Shown here: piece after piece, positions 15,167-24,980 of the stretch
How positions within the stretch are numbered: position 1 is the first letter of the stretch
Layout: each line of letters starts with the position of its first letter
From: Pseudomonas atagonensis
Lineage (GTDB): Bacteria > Pseudomonadota > Gammaproteobacteria > Pseudomonadales > Pseudomonadaceae
NCBI RefSeq assembly: GCF_011369485.1
Contig: NZ_VXCA01000021.1
Location: 1-38,470, forward strand
Length of the DNA stretch: 38,470 nt
Direction of reading: 5' to 3'
The notes under the pieces: generated by a model
Told to the model about the DNA's origin: nothing
Databases searched by the model: none
Seen by the model: the letters and a program-made list of their open reading frames with translations, nothing else
Translations under genes and position numbers: made by a program

Positions 15167-16357
15167 TCAAAGCATTCCGCGGGCGACAGCCCAGTACAGC
15201 CCGCGATTGAAGCCGTTTCTGAGCAGACCGCCGAGTCGGGTCGGTGGCGTCGGCAGCACATCGTGGGCGTAGTCGTACCAAAGGGGCATGCCGGCATTGA
15301 GGCCCATTTGTGCGACCGCCTGTACTCGACCGTCGTACACACTGCAAGGTGCGCTCAGACGAATCTCGGCCGCGATGTTGTTGGCAATCACCGGTGCCTG
15401 GTTATGGCAGGCGCCGCCAGCCTTGCTCACTGGCAGATCCACGGTGTCGCCGATGACGTAGACATTCTCCAGGCCATAGACCTGCAGCGTCTCGTGATTG
15501 GTCGGCAGCCAGCCCTCGTCGTTGGGCGCCTGTGAGACGCGGGATTGCAGCACCGCGTCCACTGCCCGGATGGGCGGCGTAGCCATCAGGATGTCGAAAG
15601 GCTGAGCATCACCTTCTGCGGAGTAAGCGATTTTTGCCTCGGGATCGACCCGACTCAGCGTGAAACCGCGCTGGTAATGAATGTTCTTCTGTTCAAAGAC
15701 TCTCGGCAGAATGTCCCCGGTCGGGCGCTGCAAGAACAGGCAGTTACGCAGTAACTGAGCAACGGTGGGATAGGTGTAAATGATCTCGACGTGTTCGCGC
15801 ACACCCCGGCGGCGCAGGAAATCATCGAGCATCAACGTTGTTTCCACGGGGGCAATACCGCATTGATGCGGGACGTTGGGCGTCTGCGGAAAGGACACGG
15901 TAATGAAGATCCGGCCTTTCTTGATAGTGCTCAGGCGTTGCGCCAATTGACGGGCCGGCTGGTATTGATAGAAGTGGTCGCCAGCCTCCTTCAAGCCATC
16001 GATGCGTTCCGGTGCAGGCACGCAACCCGTGGCGATGACCAGAAAGTCATAACCCATGCGTTTTCCGCTGCGGGTTTTCAGGTGTTGGCCAGAAAAGTCG
16101 AAATCAGTGACCTCTTCGACTTCAAAGGTGATTTCCGGACGCAACAGTGAGCGCTCCGGGCGTTTGAGTTCTTCTTCGAAAAACTGATTGAACGCCACGT
16201 ACATGAACGCAGGTTTGTAGTAGTGATGGGGGGAATTGGACAGCAGTGTGATCGAGACTTCGCCGCGCAGGATTTCCGGATACAACTTGCTGACCAACTG
16301 ATTGGCCAGCATGGTTCTGCCTACACCGCCACCGACGATAACTATTCGCTTGCTCAT
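15167..16357 (-). CDS. FAD-dependent oxidoreductase, sulfide:quinone oxidoreductase-like
   Basis: A 396-aa flavoprotein of the pyridine nucleotide-disulphide oxidoreductase superfamily. The N-terminal FAD-binding motif is IVGGGVGRTMLANQL (residues 7-21); the second is ATGCVPAPERIDGL (109-122) and the C-terminal FAD motif is NVYVIGDTVDLPVSKAGG (298-315). Cys112, Cys166 (in CGIAPVE) and Cys317 (GACHNQ) lie where SQR-type enzymes carry their redox or structural cysteines, so a sulphide or persulphide substrate with quinone as acceptor is plausible but unproven. Hydrophobic C-terminal residues could attach it to the membrane. A GGGAGG ribosome-binding site precedes the ATG. It is first in an operon with DUF1641 and tam. 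No rhodanese, persulphide dioxygenase or formate dehydrogenase gene is nearby. Confidence 0.78.
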   Translation of the reverse strand: MSKRIVIVGGGVGRTMLANQLVSKLYPEILRGEVSITLLSNSPHHYYKPAFMYVAFNQFFEEELKRPERSLLRPEITFEVEEVTDFDFSGQHLKTRSGKRMGYDFLVIATGCVPAPERIDGLKEAGDHFYQYQPARQLAQRLSTIKKGRIFITVSFPQTPNVPHQCGIAPVETTLMLDDFLRRRGVREHVEIIYTYPTVAQLLRNCLFLQRPTGDILPRVFEQKNIHYQRGFTLSRVDPEAKIAYSAEGDAQPFDILMATPPIRAVDAVLQSRVSQAPNDEGWLPTNHETLQVYGLENVYVIGDTVDLPVSKAGGACHNQAPVIANNIAAEIRLSAPCSVYDGRVQAVAQMGLNAGMPLWYDYAHDVLPTPPTRLGGLLRNGFNRGLYWAVARGML

Positions 16358-16510
16358 ACCTGACCTCCCGGGTCATGGCAGCTTCGCGTACAGCATCCGG
16401 AGATAACGGAAGTAAAAAAGGGCTCCTACATCAGAAATGGAGAATGTAAACGCAAAGTTGAATGTATCTGCGGCAGCGTAAATCGCCAGTGTCAGGTGAC
16501 CAACGGTTCT

Positions 16511-16540
16511 GGCCAGCCCCTTCTCTGGAAGTGGCTGGCC
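16511..16540 (-). terminator. Hairpin after the OprD-family porin gene
   Basis: GGCCAGCC (16511-16518) pairs with GGCTGGCC (16533-16540), with an inner CTTC/GAAG stem, 7 nt after the porin stop codon. No clear U run follows on the minus strand, so it may slow or protect the transcript end rather than terminate fully. Confidence 0.5.
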
Positions 16541-16547
16541 TATGTCA

Positions 16548-17807
16548 CTAGAGCAAGCTGATCGGATAGCTGACGATCAAGCGGTTCTCGTCAAATTCGT
16601 TGTTGCTGAAGTCCCGGCGCATGGTCGAGTTGCGCCATCTGACGTTGAGATCCTTGAGCGCGCCGCTCTGCACGGTGTAGCCCAGTTCCGATTCGCGGCC
16701 CCATTCCTTGCCATCGGTGACGGTGCCGGTGTGCACGTTGTCGCCGCTGATGTAGCGGTTCATCAGGGTCAGGCCGGGAACGCCGAGGACGGCGAAGTTG
16801 TAATCGTGGCGCAGCTGCCAGGAGCGTTCTTGCGCGTTGTCGTAACTGGCGTTGTAGCTGTCGTTGGCGAGGGTACCGCCGCTGGTGCCGTTCACCCGCA
16901 TCCACGCGCTGTCGCCGGTGAGTTTTTGCAGTCCGACGTAGAAGGTGTTGCCGCCGTAACGGGCCGAGAACAGGCCCGACCAGGTCTTGTTGTCCAGATC
17001 GCCGGCGCGGGCGCTGCCGTCGTCCTTGCCGTAGAAGAAGCCGAGGTTGGCGCCTAGTGTCCAGTCACCGAATGGCTGGCTGTGGATCAGGTTGACGTAC
17101 TGCTGGCTGTAGATGTCCTTGAGTTCGGCGTTCCACACACCGATCTGCGTGCGTTTCTCGTTGAACACATATTCGCCGCCCTGAAAGTTGAAACGGTCGG
17201 AGGTGAACGCTGCTTTGCCGGTCATCGACATGTCGCTCATGCTGCTGTCGTCGCGCGGGCTGTTGGCGCGGAACTGGCCGCCGTAGAGGGTCAGGCCGTC
17301 GATTTCCTTTGAGGTGATCTGGCCGCCACGAAAGGTTTGCGGCAGTGAGCGCCCGTCATCCGAGCGCAGGATCGGCAGCACCGGCATCCACTCGCCGACC
17401 TTCACTTCGGTCTGCGACAGCTTCGCTTTGAACGCGACGTTGGTGCGGCCGAAGTTGTCCGCCGGGCGGCCGTCATGATCCAGCGGCAACAGTTGCGTGC
17501 CGCCGGTGCCTTTACCGCCGTCGAGCTTCACCGAGTACAGGCCCAGCACGTCCATGCCGAAACCGACGGTGCCTTGGGTGAAACCGGATTTGGCGTCGAG
17601 AATGAAGTTCTGCGTCCACTCTTCGGCCTTGCCCTGAGCCTTGGTCGGGTTGGTGAAATTACGGTTGATGTAGAAGTTGCGCAGGTTCAGGTTGACCTTG
17701 GCCCCTTCGATGAAACCGGCTTCTTCGGCCGCAGCGGGCAGCGCCGCGCCGGCCAGGGCCAGAGCCATCAGGCCGGGGAGTGCGTAGGGCGCAGGGGTGA
17801 TAGTCAT
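16548..17807 (-). CDS. OprD-family outer-membrane porin
   Basis: A 419-aa protein with a signal peptide (residues 1 to about 27, cleavage probably after AAA) and the OprD-family mature sequence beginning EEAGFIEGAKVNLNLRNFYINR. These are 18-strand barrels that admit specific small carboxylates or basic amino acids. The protein ends in alternating hydrophobic residues (ENRLIVSYPISLL) typical of a final beta-strand. In P. putida an OprD-type porin gene, pcaP, follows pcaBDC; here the porin is four genes away and on the other strand, yet near the pca cluster, and its length fits the aromatic-acid BenF/OpdK-like group. Substrate is therefore only suspected. Its leader contains an AAnAAnAA motif. 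Confidence 0.9.
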   Translation of the reverse strand: MTITPAPYALPGLMALALAGAALPAAAEEAGFIEGAKVNLNLRNFYINRNFTNPTKAQGKAEEWTQNFILDAKSGFTQGTVGFGMDVLGLYSVKLDGGKGTGGTQLLPLDHDGRPADNFGRTNVAFKAKLSQTEVKVGEWMPVLPILRSDDGRSLPQTFRGGQITSKEIDGLTLYGGQFRANSPRDDSSMSDMSMTGKAAFTSDRFNFQGGEYVFNEKRTQIGVWNAELKDIYSQQYVNLIHSQPFGDWTLGANLGFFYGKDDGSARAGDLDNKTWSGLFSARYGGNTFYVGLQKLTGDSAWMRVNGTSGGTLANDSYNASYDNAQERSWQLRHDYNFAVLGVPGLTLMNRYISGDNVHTGTVTDGKEWGRESELGYTVQSGALKDLNVRWRNSTMRRDFSNNEFDENRLIVSYPISLL

Positions 17808-17821
17808 GGCTGGGGTCTCTC

Positions 17822-17829
17822 TTGTTTTT
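17822..17829 (-). promoter_or_regulatory. Candidate Hfq/Crc motif in the porin mRNA leader
   Basis: On the minus strand AAAAACAA lies 14 nt before the ATG, touching the purine-rich GAGAGA ribosome-binding site. It is the same octamer as at pcaT. Several Pseudomonas carbon-source porins and transporters are Hfq/Crc targets; this one is predicted only. Confidence 0.45.
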
Positions 17830-18051
17830 TTAAGGCAAACGGATGCGCTGCCGCCGGTATCGGGGCGCAGACAGGAAATGTGTTCATAGATGAAACGGCG
17901 GCAATCAGCCGGACGGGGCAGGGCGCGGGAGCATGGTGTCGAACCTGTTGTTATTGGTTTTGTGGTTCGAATGGTGCGGGGCGCGAGTGGCGCGGTTCAA
18001 TCGGTGAAAGCGGGTTTCGGGCGATTATCGAACGCAAGATGAGCGGACAAC

Positions 18052-18079
18052 AAAAAGCCCACCAATCGGTGGGCTTTTT
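18052..18079 (-). terminator. Terminator of the emhABC operon
   Basis: A perfect 12-bp stem AAAAAGCCCACC / GGTGGGCTTTTT with a 4-nt loop, 15 bp after the emhC stop. It is symmetrical and could work in both directions. The bases from here to 17808 are the promoter region of the porin gene, where I recognise nothing further. Confidence 0.9.
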
Positions 18080-18094
18080 GTGTTCAGCCGATGA

Positions 18095-19555
18095 TCAGAA
18101 CAACTTCATCTTCGGCGCTTCTTCTTTCAGCGGTTCGTACTGAGCGGTCTGCGCATTCCAGCCGCCACCCAGTGCCTTGTACAGGTTGACCGCACTGGTC
18201 AACTGCGCGAGGCGGTCGGTGATCAGCGCTTGTTGCGCGCTGAACAGCTGACGCTGGGCATCGAGGAAAGTCAGGTTGCTGTCGACGCCGATGCGATAAC
18301 GACGTTCGGCCAGACGGTAGTAATCCTGGTTGGCCTGAACGAAATCACGTTGTGCTTGCAGCTGCTCGGTGTAAGTCTGGCGCGCGGCGAGGCCGTCGGC
18401 GACTTCCTGGAAGGCCGTTTGAATGGACTTCTCGTAGTTCGCCACGCCAATGTCCTTCTGGATCTTGGCGGCGTCGAGGCTGGCGCGCAGGCTGCCGGCG
18501 TTGAAGATCGGCAGGTTGATCTGCGGCTGGAACAGCCACGTGCCCGAACCCCCCTTGAACAGACCGGACAGATCCGGGCTCAGGCTGCCCGCGTTGGCGG
18601 TCAGGCTGATGCTCGGGAAAAACGCTGCACGGGCGGCGCCGATGTTGGCGTTGGCCGCTTTCAGGTTGTACTCGGCCTGCAGGATGTCCGGACGACGTTG
18701 CAGCAGGTCCGAAGGCAGACCGGCCGGCACGTCGCTGAGCAGGTCATCCGACAGCGGTTTGGCCGCTTGCAGGTTGGCCGGGATGCCGGTGCCGAGCAGC
18801 AGCGTCAGGCTGTTTTCGTCCTGTGCGACCTGGCGGGTGTAACGCGCCAGTTGTGCACGGGCGTTTTCCACGGACGTGCGCGACTGCGCCAGATCCAGCG
18901 CCGACGCTACGCCGACTTCGTTGCTGCGGCTGGTCAGTTTGTAGCTTTCTTCGAAGGCACCGAGGGTGTCTTGCGTCAGCTTGAGCAGTTCCTTGTCCGC
19001 CTGCCAGGTCAGGTAGGCGTTGGCGACGCTGGCGACCAGACTGATCTGGGTGCTGCGACGCGCTTCTTCGGTGGCGAAGTATTGTTGCAGCGCTTGTTCG
19101 CTCAGGCTGCGAACGCGACCGAACAGGTCGAGTTCATAGGCACTGATGCCGACGGTCGCGGAGTAGGAGCTGGTGATGGTCGAATCACCGGTCTGCGACG
19201 CCCGGGCCGGGACGCGCTGACGGCTGCCGCTGGCATTGGCCGAAACGGCCGGGAACAGGTCGGCACGCTGGATGCGGTATTGAGCCGCGTAGGCGTCGAT
19301 GTTCAGCGCCGCTACACGCAGGTCGCGGTTGTTTTCCAGCGACACCTGGATCAGCTGTTGCAGGGCCGGATCATGGAAAAACTGCTTCCAGCCCTGCTCG
19401 GCAGCGGCTTGCGCCGGTGCCTGGGCCGGCGAATACGCCGGCCCCTGCGGGAACTGGCCTGCGACCGGAGCCTCAGGCTGCTGATAGTCAGGTATCAGCG
19501 AGCAACCGCTCAGCACGAAGGCGGCGACTGCGATGGAGAGTAGCGACTTGCTCAT
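18095..19555 (-). CDS. emhC: Outer-membrane efflux lipoprotein of an RND pump (EmhC/TtgC/OprM)
   Basis: A 486-aa TolC-like channel that forms the outer-membrane exit of the tripartite pump. A lipoprotein signal with lipobox LSGC places lipidated Cys18 after a short hydrophobic stretch. Two repeated outer-membrane efflux protein domains follow (roughly residues 65-260 and 280-470), with motifs [14 protein letters not shown] and [30 protein letters not shown] typical of the NodT/OprM family, split here by position. It overlaps emhB by four bases (ATGA) and is third in the operon. The perfect terminator at 18052-18079 follows. Symbols differ between species (ttgC, emhC, oprM); emh is used because the host looks like P. 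fluorescens. Confidence 0.93.
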   Translation of the reverse strand: MSKSLLSIAVAAFVLSGCSLIPDYQQPEAPVAGQFPQGPAYSPAQAPAQAAAEQGWKQFFHDPALQQLIQVSLENNRDLRVAALNIDAYAAQYRIQRADLFPAVSANASGSRQRVPARASQTGDSTITSSYSATVGISAYELDLFGRVRSLSEQALQQYFATEEARRSTQISLVASVANAYLTWQADKELLKLTQDTLGAFEESYKLTSRSNEVGVASALDLAQSRTSVENARAQLARYTRQVAQDENSLTLLLGTGIPANLQAAKPLSDDLLSDVPAGLPSDLLQRRPDILQAEYNLKAANANIGAARAAFFPSISLTANAGSLSPDLSGLFKGGSGTWLFQPQINLPIFNAGSLRASLDAAKIQKDIGVANYEKSIQTAFQEVADGLAARQTYTEQLQAQRDFVQANQDYYRLAERRYRIGVDSNLTFLDAQRQLFSAQQALITDRLAQLTSAVNLYKALGGGWNAQTAQYEPLKEEAPKMKLF

Positions 19556-22500
19556 TGGCCAGCCTCTTTAGGAGTTTCTTTGGTGTCATCGGAGTCGGCG
19601 TTTTTACGCTGGCCCATGGACGACACAGTGACGAAGAACAGTGGGACCCAGAAGATCGCCAGGATCGTGGCCGTGAGCATACCGCCAATCACGCCGGTAC
19701 CGATCGCGTGCTGACTGCCTGAACCGGCGCCGGTGGAGATCGCCAACGGTACTACACCGAGGACAAAGGCCAGCGAGGTCATGATGATCGGTCGCAGACG
19801 CATGCGGCAGGCTTCAATCGCCGCATCGCGCAGGCTGCGCCCTTGCTCATGCAGTTCCTTGGCGAATTCCACGATCAGAATGGCGTTTTTAGCCGCCAGA
19901 CCGATGGTCGTCAACAGACCTACCTGGAAGTACACGTCGTTGGACAGACCGCGCAGGCTGGTGGCCATCAGCGCACCGATGATCCCCAGCGGCACCACGA
20001 GCATGACCGCGATCGGAATCGACCAACTTTCATACAGCGCCGCCAGACACAGGAACACCATCAGCAGCGACAGGGCATACAGCGCCGGTGCCTGCGAACC
20101 GGACAGACGCTCCTCATAGGACAAACCGGTCCAGGAAATACCGACACCGGCCGGCAGTTTCTTGGCAATCGCTTCGACTTCAGCCATCGCTTCACCGGTG
20201 GAATAACCCGGCGCCGGCGAACCGAGCACCTCCATCGCTTCCACGCCGTTGTAACGGGCCAGTTTCGGCGAACCGTAAATCCACTCGCCCTTGGCGAACG
20301 CGGAGAACGGCACCATGGTTCCGGCGCTGTTGCGCACGTACCACTTCTTCAGGTCTTCAGGGCTCATGCGCGCACCGGCCTGACCCTGTACGTACACCTT
20401 CTTCACCCGACCGCGGTCGATGAAGTCGTTGACGTAGCTACTACCGAAGGAGATCGACAGCGTGCTGTTGATGTCGGAAATGCTCACGCCGAGGGCGCGC
20501 GCTTTTTCGTCATCGATTTCCAGGTGGTACTGCGGTTCGTCGTTCAGGCCGTTCGGACGCACCTGGTAGAGCACCTTGCTCTGCGCGGCCATGCCGAGGA
20601 ACTGGTTGCGTGCTTCCATCAGTTTTTCGTGACCGATACCGGCGCGGTCCTGCAGGAACACGTCGAAACCGGTGGCGTTACCCAGTTCCAGTACCGCTGG
20701 CGGGGCGAAAGCAAACACCATCGCGTCGCGGAAGCTGAAGAAGTGTTGCTGGGCACGTTGCGCCAGAGAAAACACACTGTTGCTGGCATCACGCTCGTCC
20801 CACGGCTTGAGCATGATGAACGCCAGACCGGAGCTCTGCCCACGACCGGCGAAGTTGAAGCCGTTCACGGTAAACACCGAAGCCACCGCGCCGGACTCTT
20901 TCTCCAGCAGGTAGGAACGCATCTCGTCGATCACCACTTGCGTGCGTTCGGCACTGGAACCCGCCGGGGTCTGTACCTGGGCGAACAGAACGCCCTGGTC
21001 TTCTTCCGGCAGGAACGCGGTCGGAATGCGGGTGAACAGCCAGATCATGCCGACCACGATCAACACGTAGGCCAACAGGTAAGGTGCCTTGCGCTGCAGG
21101 ATGTTGCCGACACCGCGCTCGTAGCTGCGAACGCCACGGTCGAAGTTGCGGTTGAACCAGCCGAAGAAACCTTTCTTCGGTGCGCCGTGCTCGCCTTTCG
21201 GAATGGCCTTGAGCATGGTGGCGCACAGCGCCGGGGTGAAGATCAGCGCAACCAGTACCGAGAGGGCCATGGCCGAAACGATGGTGATCGAGAACTGACG
21301 GTAAATCACACCGGTGGAGCCGCTGAAGAACGCCATCGGCAAGAGTACGGCCGACAGTACCAGGGCAATACCGACCAGGGCGCCCTGGATCTGGCCCATG
21401 GATTTTTTGGTCGCTTCCTTCGGTGACAGGCCTTCCTCGGCCATCACCCGCTCGACGTTTTCCACCACGACGATGGCGTCGTCCACCAGCAAACCGATGG
21501 CCAGCACCATACCGAACATGGTCAGGGTGTTGATGCTGAAACCGGCTGCCGCGAGGATGCCGAATGTACCGAGCAATACCACCGGCACGGTCATCGTGGT
21601 GATGACGGTGGCGCGGAAGTTCTGCAGGAACAGGAACATCACCAGGAACACCAGCACGATCGCTTCGACCAGGGTTTCAACCACACCCTTGATCGACTCG
21701 GTCACCACCGGGGTGGTGTCGTACGGGAACACCACTTCCATGCCTTGCGGGAAGAATGGCTTGAGGTCGTCAATGGTCTTGCGCAGCGCTTTGGCCGTGT
21801 CGAGGGCGTTGGCACCGTTGGCCAGTTTCACTGCCAGACCGGAAGCCGGTTTGCCATTGAATTGCGCCGCGATGCTGGAGTTTTCACCGCCCAGACCGAC
21901 GTCGGCAACGTCACCGATGCGCACTTGCGAGCCGTCCGGATTGACCTTCAGCAGAATGGCCTTGAACTGCTCGGCAGTCTGCAGACGCGTCTTGCCGATG
22001 ATCGTGGCGTTCAGTTGCTGGCCTGGCAGCGCCGGCAGACCGCCGAGCTGACCGGACGAGACCTGAACGTTCTGCGACGAAATCGCCGCGCTGACATCAG
22101 ACGGGGTCAGGTTGTACTTGTTCAACTTGGCCGGATCGAGCCAGATGCGCATTGCGTACTGGGCACCGAAGACCTGGAAGTCACCGACGCCGGCAGTCCG
22201 CGAAATCGGATCCTGCATGTTCGACACGATGTAGTTGGACAGGTCGTCCTTGGTCATGCTGCCGTCACGCGATACCACACCGATCACCAACAGGAAGTTT
22301 TTCACTGCCTTGGTCACACGGATACCTTGTTGCTGCACTTCCTGCGGCAACAGCGGGGTGGCCAGGTTCAGCTTGTTCTGAACCTGAACCTGCGCGGTGT
22401 CGGAGTTGGTGCCTTGCTCGAAGGTCGCGGTGATGGTCATGCTGCCGTCGGAGTTACTTTCCGAAGACACATAACGCAGGTTGTCGATACCGTTGAGCTG

Positions 22501-22701
22501 TTGCTCGATTACCTGAACCACGGTGTCCTGCACGGTTTGCGCCGAAGCGCCCGGGTAGGTCACGGAGATCGCAATGGCCGGTGGCGCAATGCTCGGGTAC
22601 TGGTTGATCGGCAACTTGAGGATCGAAAGTGCCCCGACCAGCATGATCACCAGGGCAATTACCCAGGCGAAAATCGGACGGTCGATGAAGAATTTTGACA
22701 T
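19552..22701 (-). CDS. emhB: RND efflux transporter permease (EmhB/TtgB/MexB)
   Basis: A 1049-aa inner-membrane proton antiporter that captures drugs, solvents and hydrophobic aromatics from the membrane and periplasm. It has the HAE-1 design: N-terminal segment [17 protein letters not shown], two periplasmic loops and 12 membrane segments. The proton-relay residues are present: Asp407 and Asp408 in [17 protein letters not shown] and Lys938 in [16 protein letters not shown]. EmhB of P. fluorescens exports polycyclic aromatic hydrocarbons, and TtgB of P. putida exports toluene and antibiotics; which spectrum applies here cannot be told from sequence. It begins 3 nt after emhA. Confidence 0.96.
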   Translation of the reverse strand: MSKFFIDRPIFAWVIALVIMLVGALSILKLPINQYPSIAPPAIAISVTYPGASAQTVQDTVVQVIEQQLNGIDNLRYVSSESNSDGSMTITATFEQGTNSDTAQVQVQNKLNLATPLLPQEVQQQGIRVTKAVKNFLLVIGVVSRDGSMTKDDLSNYIVSNMQDPISRTAGVGDFQVFGAQYAMRIWLDPAKLNKYNLTPSDVSAAISSQNVQVSSGQLGGLPALPGQQLNATIIGKTRLQTAEQFKAILLKVNPDGSQVRIGDVADVGLGGENSSIAAQFNGKPASGLAVKLANGANALDTAKALRKTIDDLKPFFPQGMEVVFPYDTTPVVTESIKGVVETLVEAIVLVFLVMFLFLQNFRATVITTMTVPVVLLGTFGILAAAGFSINTLTMFGMVLAIGLLVDDAIVVVENVERVMAEEGLSPKEATKKSMGQIQGALVGIALVLSAVLLPMAFFSGSTGVIYRQFSITIVSAMALSVLVALIFTPALCATMLKAIPKGEHGAPKKGFFGWFNRNFDRGVRSYERGVGNILQRKAPYLLAYVLIVVGMIWLFTRIPTAFLPEEDQGVLFAQVQTPAGSSAERTQVVIDEMRSYLLEKESGAVASVFTVNGFNFAGRGQSSGLAFIMLKPWDERDASNSVFSLAQRAQQHFFSFRDAMVFAFAPPAVLELGNATGFDVFLQDRAGIGHEKLMEARNQFLGMAAQSKVLYQVRPNGLNDEPQYHLEIDDEKARALGVSISDINSTLSISFGSSYVNDFIDRGRVKKVYVQGQAGARMSPEDLKKWYVRNSAGTMVPFSAFAKGEWIYGSPKLARYNGVEAMEVLGSPAPGYSTGEAMAEVEAIAKKLPAGVGISWTGLSYEERLSGSQAPALYALSLLMVFLCLAALYESWSIPIAVMLVVPLGIIGALMATSLRGLSNDVYFQVGLLTTIGLAAKNAILIVEFAKELHEQGRSLRDAAIEACRMRLRPIIMTSLAFVLGVVPLAISTGAGSGSQHAIGTGVIGGMLTATILAIFWVPLFFVTVSSMGQRKNADSDDTKETPKEAGQ

Positions 22702-22704
22702 GAG

Positions 22705-23862
22705 TTACTCCCCTTTGCCGCCAGCGGCTTTGTCAGCTGCCTGAGCGGGGGCCGGGTTCTTTTTGCCTACGTTGGTTGCCTCGGTCGGATTGACCTGAAC
22801 ACCCGGACGTACGTATTGCAGTCCTTCGGTGATCAGGCGATCGCCGGCCTTCAGACCGTCTTCGATCAACCACTGGCTGCCGACGGTGCGGCTGGCCTTG
22901 AGCTGACGCAGTTCGACCTTGTTGTCCGCGCCGACGACCAGCGCAGTCGGGGTGCCTTTGAGGTCGCGGGTCACGCCTTGTTGCGGGGCCAGAATGGCCG
23001 CTGCGTTGACACCCGATTGCAGCTGGGCGCGCACGAACATGCCCGGCAGCAAGGTGTGATCCGGGTTCGGGAACACCGCACGCAGGGTCACGGAGCCGGT
23101 AGTCGGGTCAACCGACACTTCGGAGAATTCCAGCTTACCGTCGAGCTTGTACTGGCTGCCGTCTTCCAGGGTCAGTTTGACCGCTGCAGCATTGTCGCCG
23201 GACTTTTGCAGGCGACCGCTTTCCAGTTCGCGGCGCAGCTCCAGCAGTTCGACCGAAGACTGCGTCACGTCGACGTAGATCGGATCCAGTTGCTGAATCG
23301 TGGCCATCGCGTCGGTCTGGCCGTTGCTGACCAGTGCACCTTCAGTCACCGAAGAGCGGCCGATACGCCCGGAGATCGGCGCGTAAACCTTGGTGTAGCG
23401 CACGTTGATCTGCGCGCTCTGCAGCGAGGCTTCCGATTGCAGACGGTTGGACACGGCGGTGTCGTATTCCTGACGGCTGACGGCCTGCTCGTCGACCAGT
23501 TGCTTGTAGCGGTCGGAGATCGACTTGGTCGAACGCAGGTTGGCTTCGGCGCTTTTCAGGGTCGCTTCATAGACCGACGGATCGATCTGATACAGCTGCT
23601 GACCCGCCTTGACGTCGCCGCCTTCCTTGAACAGACGTTTGAGAATGATGCCGTTGACCTGCGGTCGAACTTCAGCAATGCGGTACGCGCTAGTGCGGCC
23701 CGGCAGTTCGGAGGTCAGGGTAAAGGCTTGTGGTTGCAGGGTGACGACGCCGACCTGAGGGGGCGGAGCGGCAGGGGCCGCTTCTTCCTTTTTACATCCG
23801 CTGAGCAGCGATGCCAGGGCGACGGCAGTGACCAGAGCGGTAACAGCTGGCTTGAATTGCAT
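22705..23862 (-). CDS. emhA: RND efflux periplasmic adaptor lipoprotein (EmhA/TtgA/MexA)
   Basis: A 385-aa membrane-fusion protein that joins EmhB to the outer-membrane channel. A lipoprotein signal ends in LLSGC, giving lipidated Cys23. Then come the barrel-sandwich (lipoyl-like) region with GRTSAYRIAEVRPQVNGII at about 55-73, an alpha-helical hairpin, and the beta-barrel domain with APISGRIGRSSVTEGALV. The ATG at 23862 is preferred to a frame opening 12 codons earlier: GAGGA precedes it and a lipoprotein signal follows directly. It is the first gene of the operon, divergent from the repressor gene, with the repressor operator in its promoter. Confidence 0.95.
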   Translation of the reverse strand: MQFKPAVTALVTAVALASLLSGCKKEEAAPAAPPPQVGVVTLQPQAFTLTSELPGRTSAYRIAEVRPQVNGIILKRLFKEGGDVKAGQQLYQIDPSVYEATLKSAEANLRSTKSISDRYKQLVDEQAVSRQEYDTAVSNRLQSEASLQSAQINVRYTKVYAPISGRIGRSSVTEGALVSNGQTDAMATIQQLDPIYVDVTQSSVELLELRRELESGRLQKSGDNAAAVKLTLEDGSQYKLDGKLEFSEVSVDPTTGSVTLRAVFPNPDHTLLPGMFVRAQLQSGVNAAAILAPQQGVTRDLKGTPTALVVGADNKVELRQLKASRTVGSQWLIEDGLKAGDRLITEGLQYVRPGVQVNPTEATNVGKKNPAPAQAADKAAGGKGE

Positions 23863-23954
23863 GAAGATCCTCGGGTCAGGCGCGCAAACTGCGCACAAGA
23901 AGTGTGGAAAGGTAAAAAAAGGTTACCGGGTGGATAAGTAGCTTGCTAAGGAAT

Positions 23955-23982
23955 ATACTTACGTTCATGGTTGTTTGTAAAC
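23955..23982. promoter_or_regulatory. EmhR/TtgR operator in the emhA-emhR intergenic region
   Basis: On the minus strand TTTACAAACAACCATGAACG followed by TAAGTAT closely matches the TtgR operator I know from P. putida. It overlaps a TATATTC-like -10 element for emhA, so repressor binding would block the pump promoter; ligand binding to the repressor releases it. It is about 95 bp from the emhA start and 146 bp from the emhR start. Confidence 0.85.
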
Positions 23983-24128
23983 ACCTTGGCGTCGTACCCA
24001 CCCTGTTACAAAAATCGTCGCAAGGTTCGAAATTGTAGGCCGGGGAGCCGATCCGCGAGAGATCACCCCCTCTTTATTCAGCGGATATTCAGCCATCCCT
24101 GAAACATCCTGTTTGAGGTTTTACTGCC

Positions 24129-24761
24129 ATGGTCCGTCGCACCAAAGAGGAAGCTCAAGAAACCCGCAGCCAGATCCTGGAAGCGGCAGAGAAAGCCTTT
24201 TATGAAAGGGGTGTCGCTCGTACGACACTGGCGGATATCGCGACAATGGCCGGCGTTACGCGGGGTGCGATCTACTGGCATTTCAGCAACAAGGCCGATC
24301 TGGTGCAGGCCATGCTCGACTCCCTGCAGGAGCCGCTGGATGAGCTGGCCAAGGCCAGCGAGAGCGAGGACGAACTCGACCCGTTGGGCTGCATGCGCAA
24401 ATTGCTGATTCATTTGTTTCATCAAGTTGCGCTGGACCCGAAAACCCGGCGTATCAACGAAATTTTGTTTCATAAGTGCGAATTCACCGATGAAATGTGC
24501 GATCTGCGCCAGCAGCGCCGGACGGCCAGTCTCGATTGCAATCTGCGCATCGGACTGACCCTGCGTAATGCGGTGAATCGCGGCCAGTTGCCGGAAGATC
24601 TCGACACTGCCCGCGCGGCCATCAGCATTCACGCTTACATCGATGGCCTTCTGTATGGATGGCTTCTGGCGCCGGACAGCTTTGAACTGCATGCCGAGGC
24701 CGAGCGTTGGGTCGATACAGGGTTGGATATGCTGCGCCTGAGCCCGAGCCTGCGCAAATGA
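24129..24761 (+). CDS. emhR: EmhR/TtgR, TetR-family repressor of the efflux operon
   Basis: A 210-aa repressor, the same length as TtgR of P. putida. The TetR DNA-binding domain spans about residues 10-57: [16 protein letters not shown], then the helix-turn-helix [21 protein letters not shown]. The C-terminal alpha-helical domain binds structurally varied aromatics and antibiotics; [16 protein letters not shown] near residues 173-188 matches the TtgR/AcrR type. It is divergent from emhA and shares the operator at 23955-23982, consistent with joint auto- and pump repression. GAGG lies about 10 nt before the ATG. The bidirectional terminator at 24917-24950 follows. Confidence 0.95.
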   Translation: MVRRTKEEAQETRSQILEAAEKAFYERGVARTTLADIATMAGVTRGAIYWHFSNKADLVQAMLDSLQEPLDELAKASESEDELDPLGCMRKLLIHLFHQVALDPKTRRINEILFHKCEFTDEMCDLRQQRRTASLDCNLRIGLTLRNAVNRGQLPEDLDTARAAISIHAYIDGLLYGWLLAPDSFELHAEAERWVDTGLDMLRLSPSLRK

Positions 24762-24916
24762 AACAAAATGCGTAATTGACACAGCTTATGTCAATTGGCC
24801 TGCTTCCATAAACGTTTGCGGCGCAGAGTTTATACGTAGCGAGCTATGCATTTTGTAGGGAATTTGTGTCGTGTGTGTGAAGGCATGTGCATTTATCCAT
24901 TGTCCGGCACCCAACA

Positions 24917-24950
24917 AAAAGCCCCCGACTCTCACAAGTCGGGGGCTTTT
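24917..24950. terminator. Bidirectional terminator between emhR and xenB
   Basis: A perfect 14-bp stem (24917-24930 with 24937-24950), core GCCCCCGACT, A run on the left and T run on the right, loop CTCACA. It ends 30 bp before the xenB stop codon and serves both converging genes. Between it and emhR there is a weak inverted repeat ATTGACA-N7-TGTCAAT (24775-24795) and no gene. Confidence 0.92.
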
Positions 24951-24980
24951 GTGTTTCTGCTGCCTTGTACTGAACAGCGG

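Noticed and set aside
19843..21426. 527-codon plus-strand frame opposite emhB
   Set aside because: It is antisense to a full-length RND permease and its composition (His, Gln, Arg) is that of a shadow.
24775..24795. ATTGACA-N7-TGTCAAT inverted repeat after emhR as an operator
   Set aside because: Short, located downstream of a gene and before a terminator, with no nearby start that it could control.
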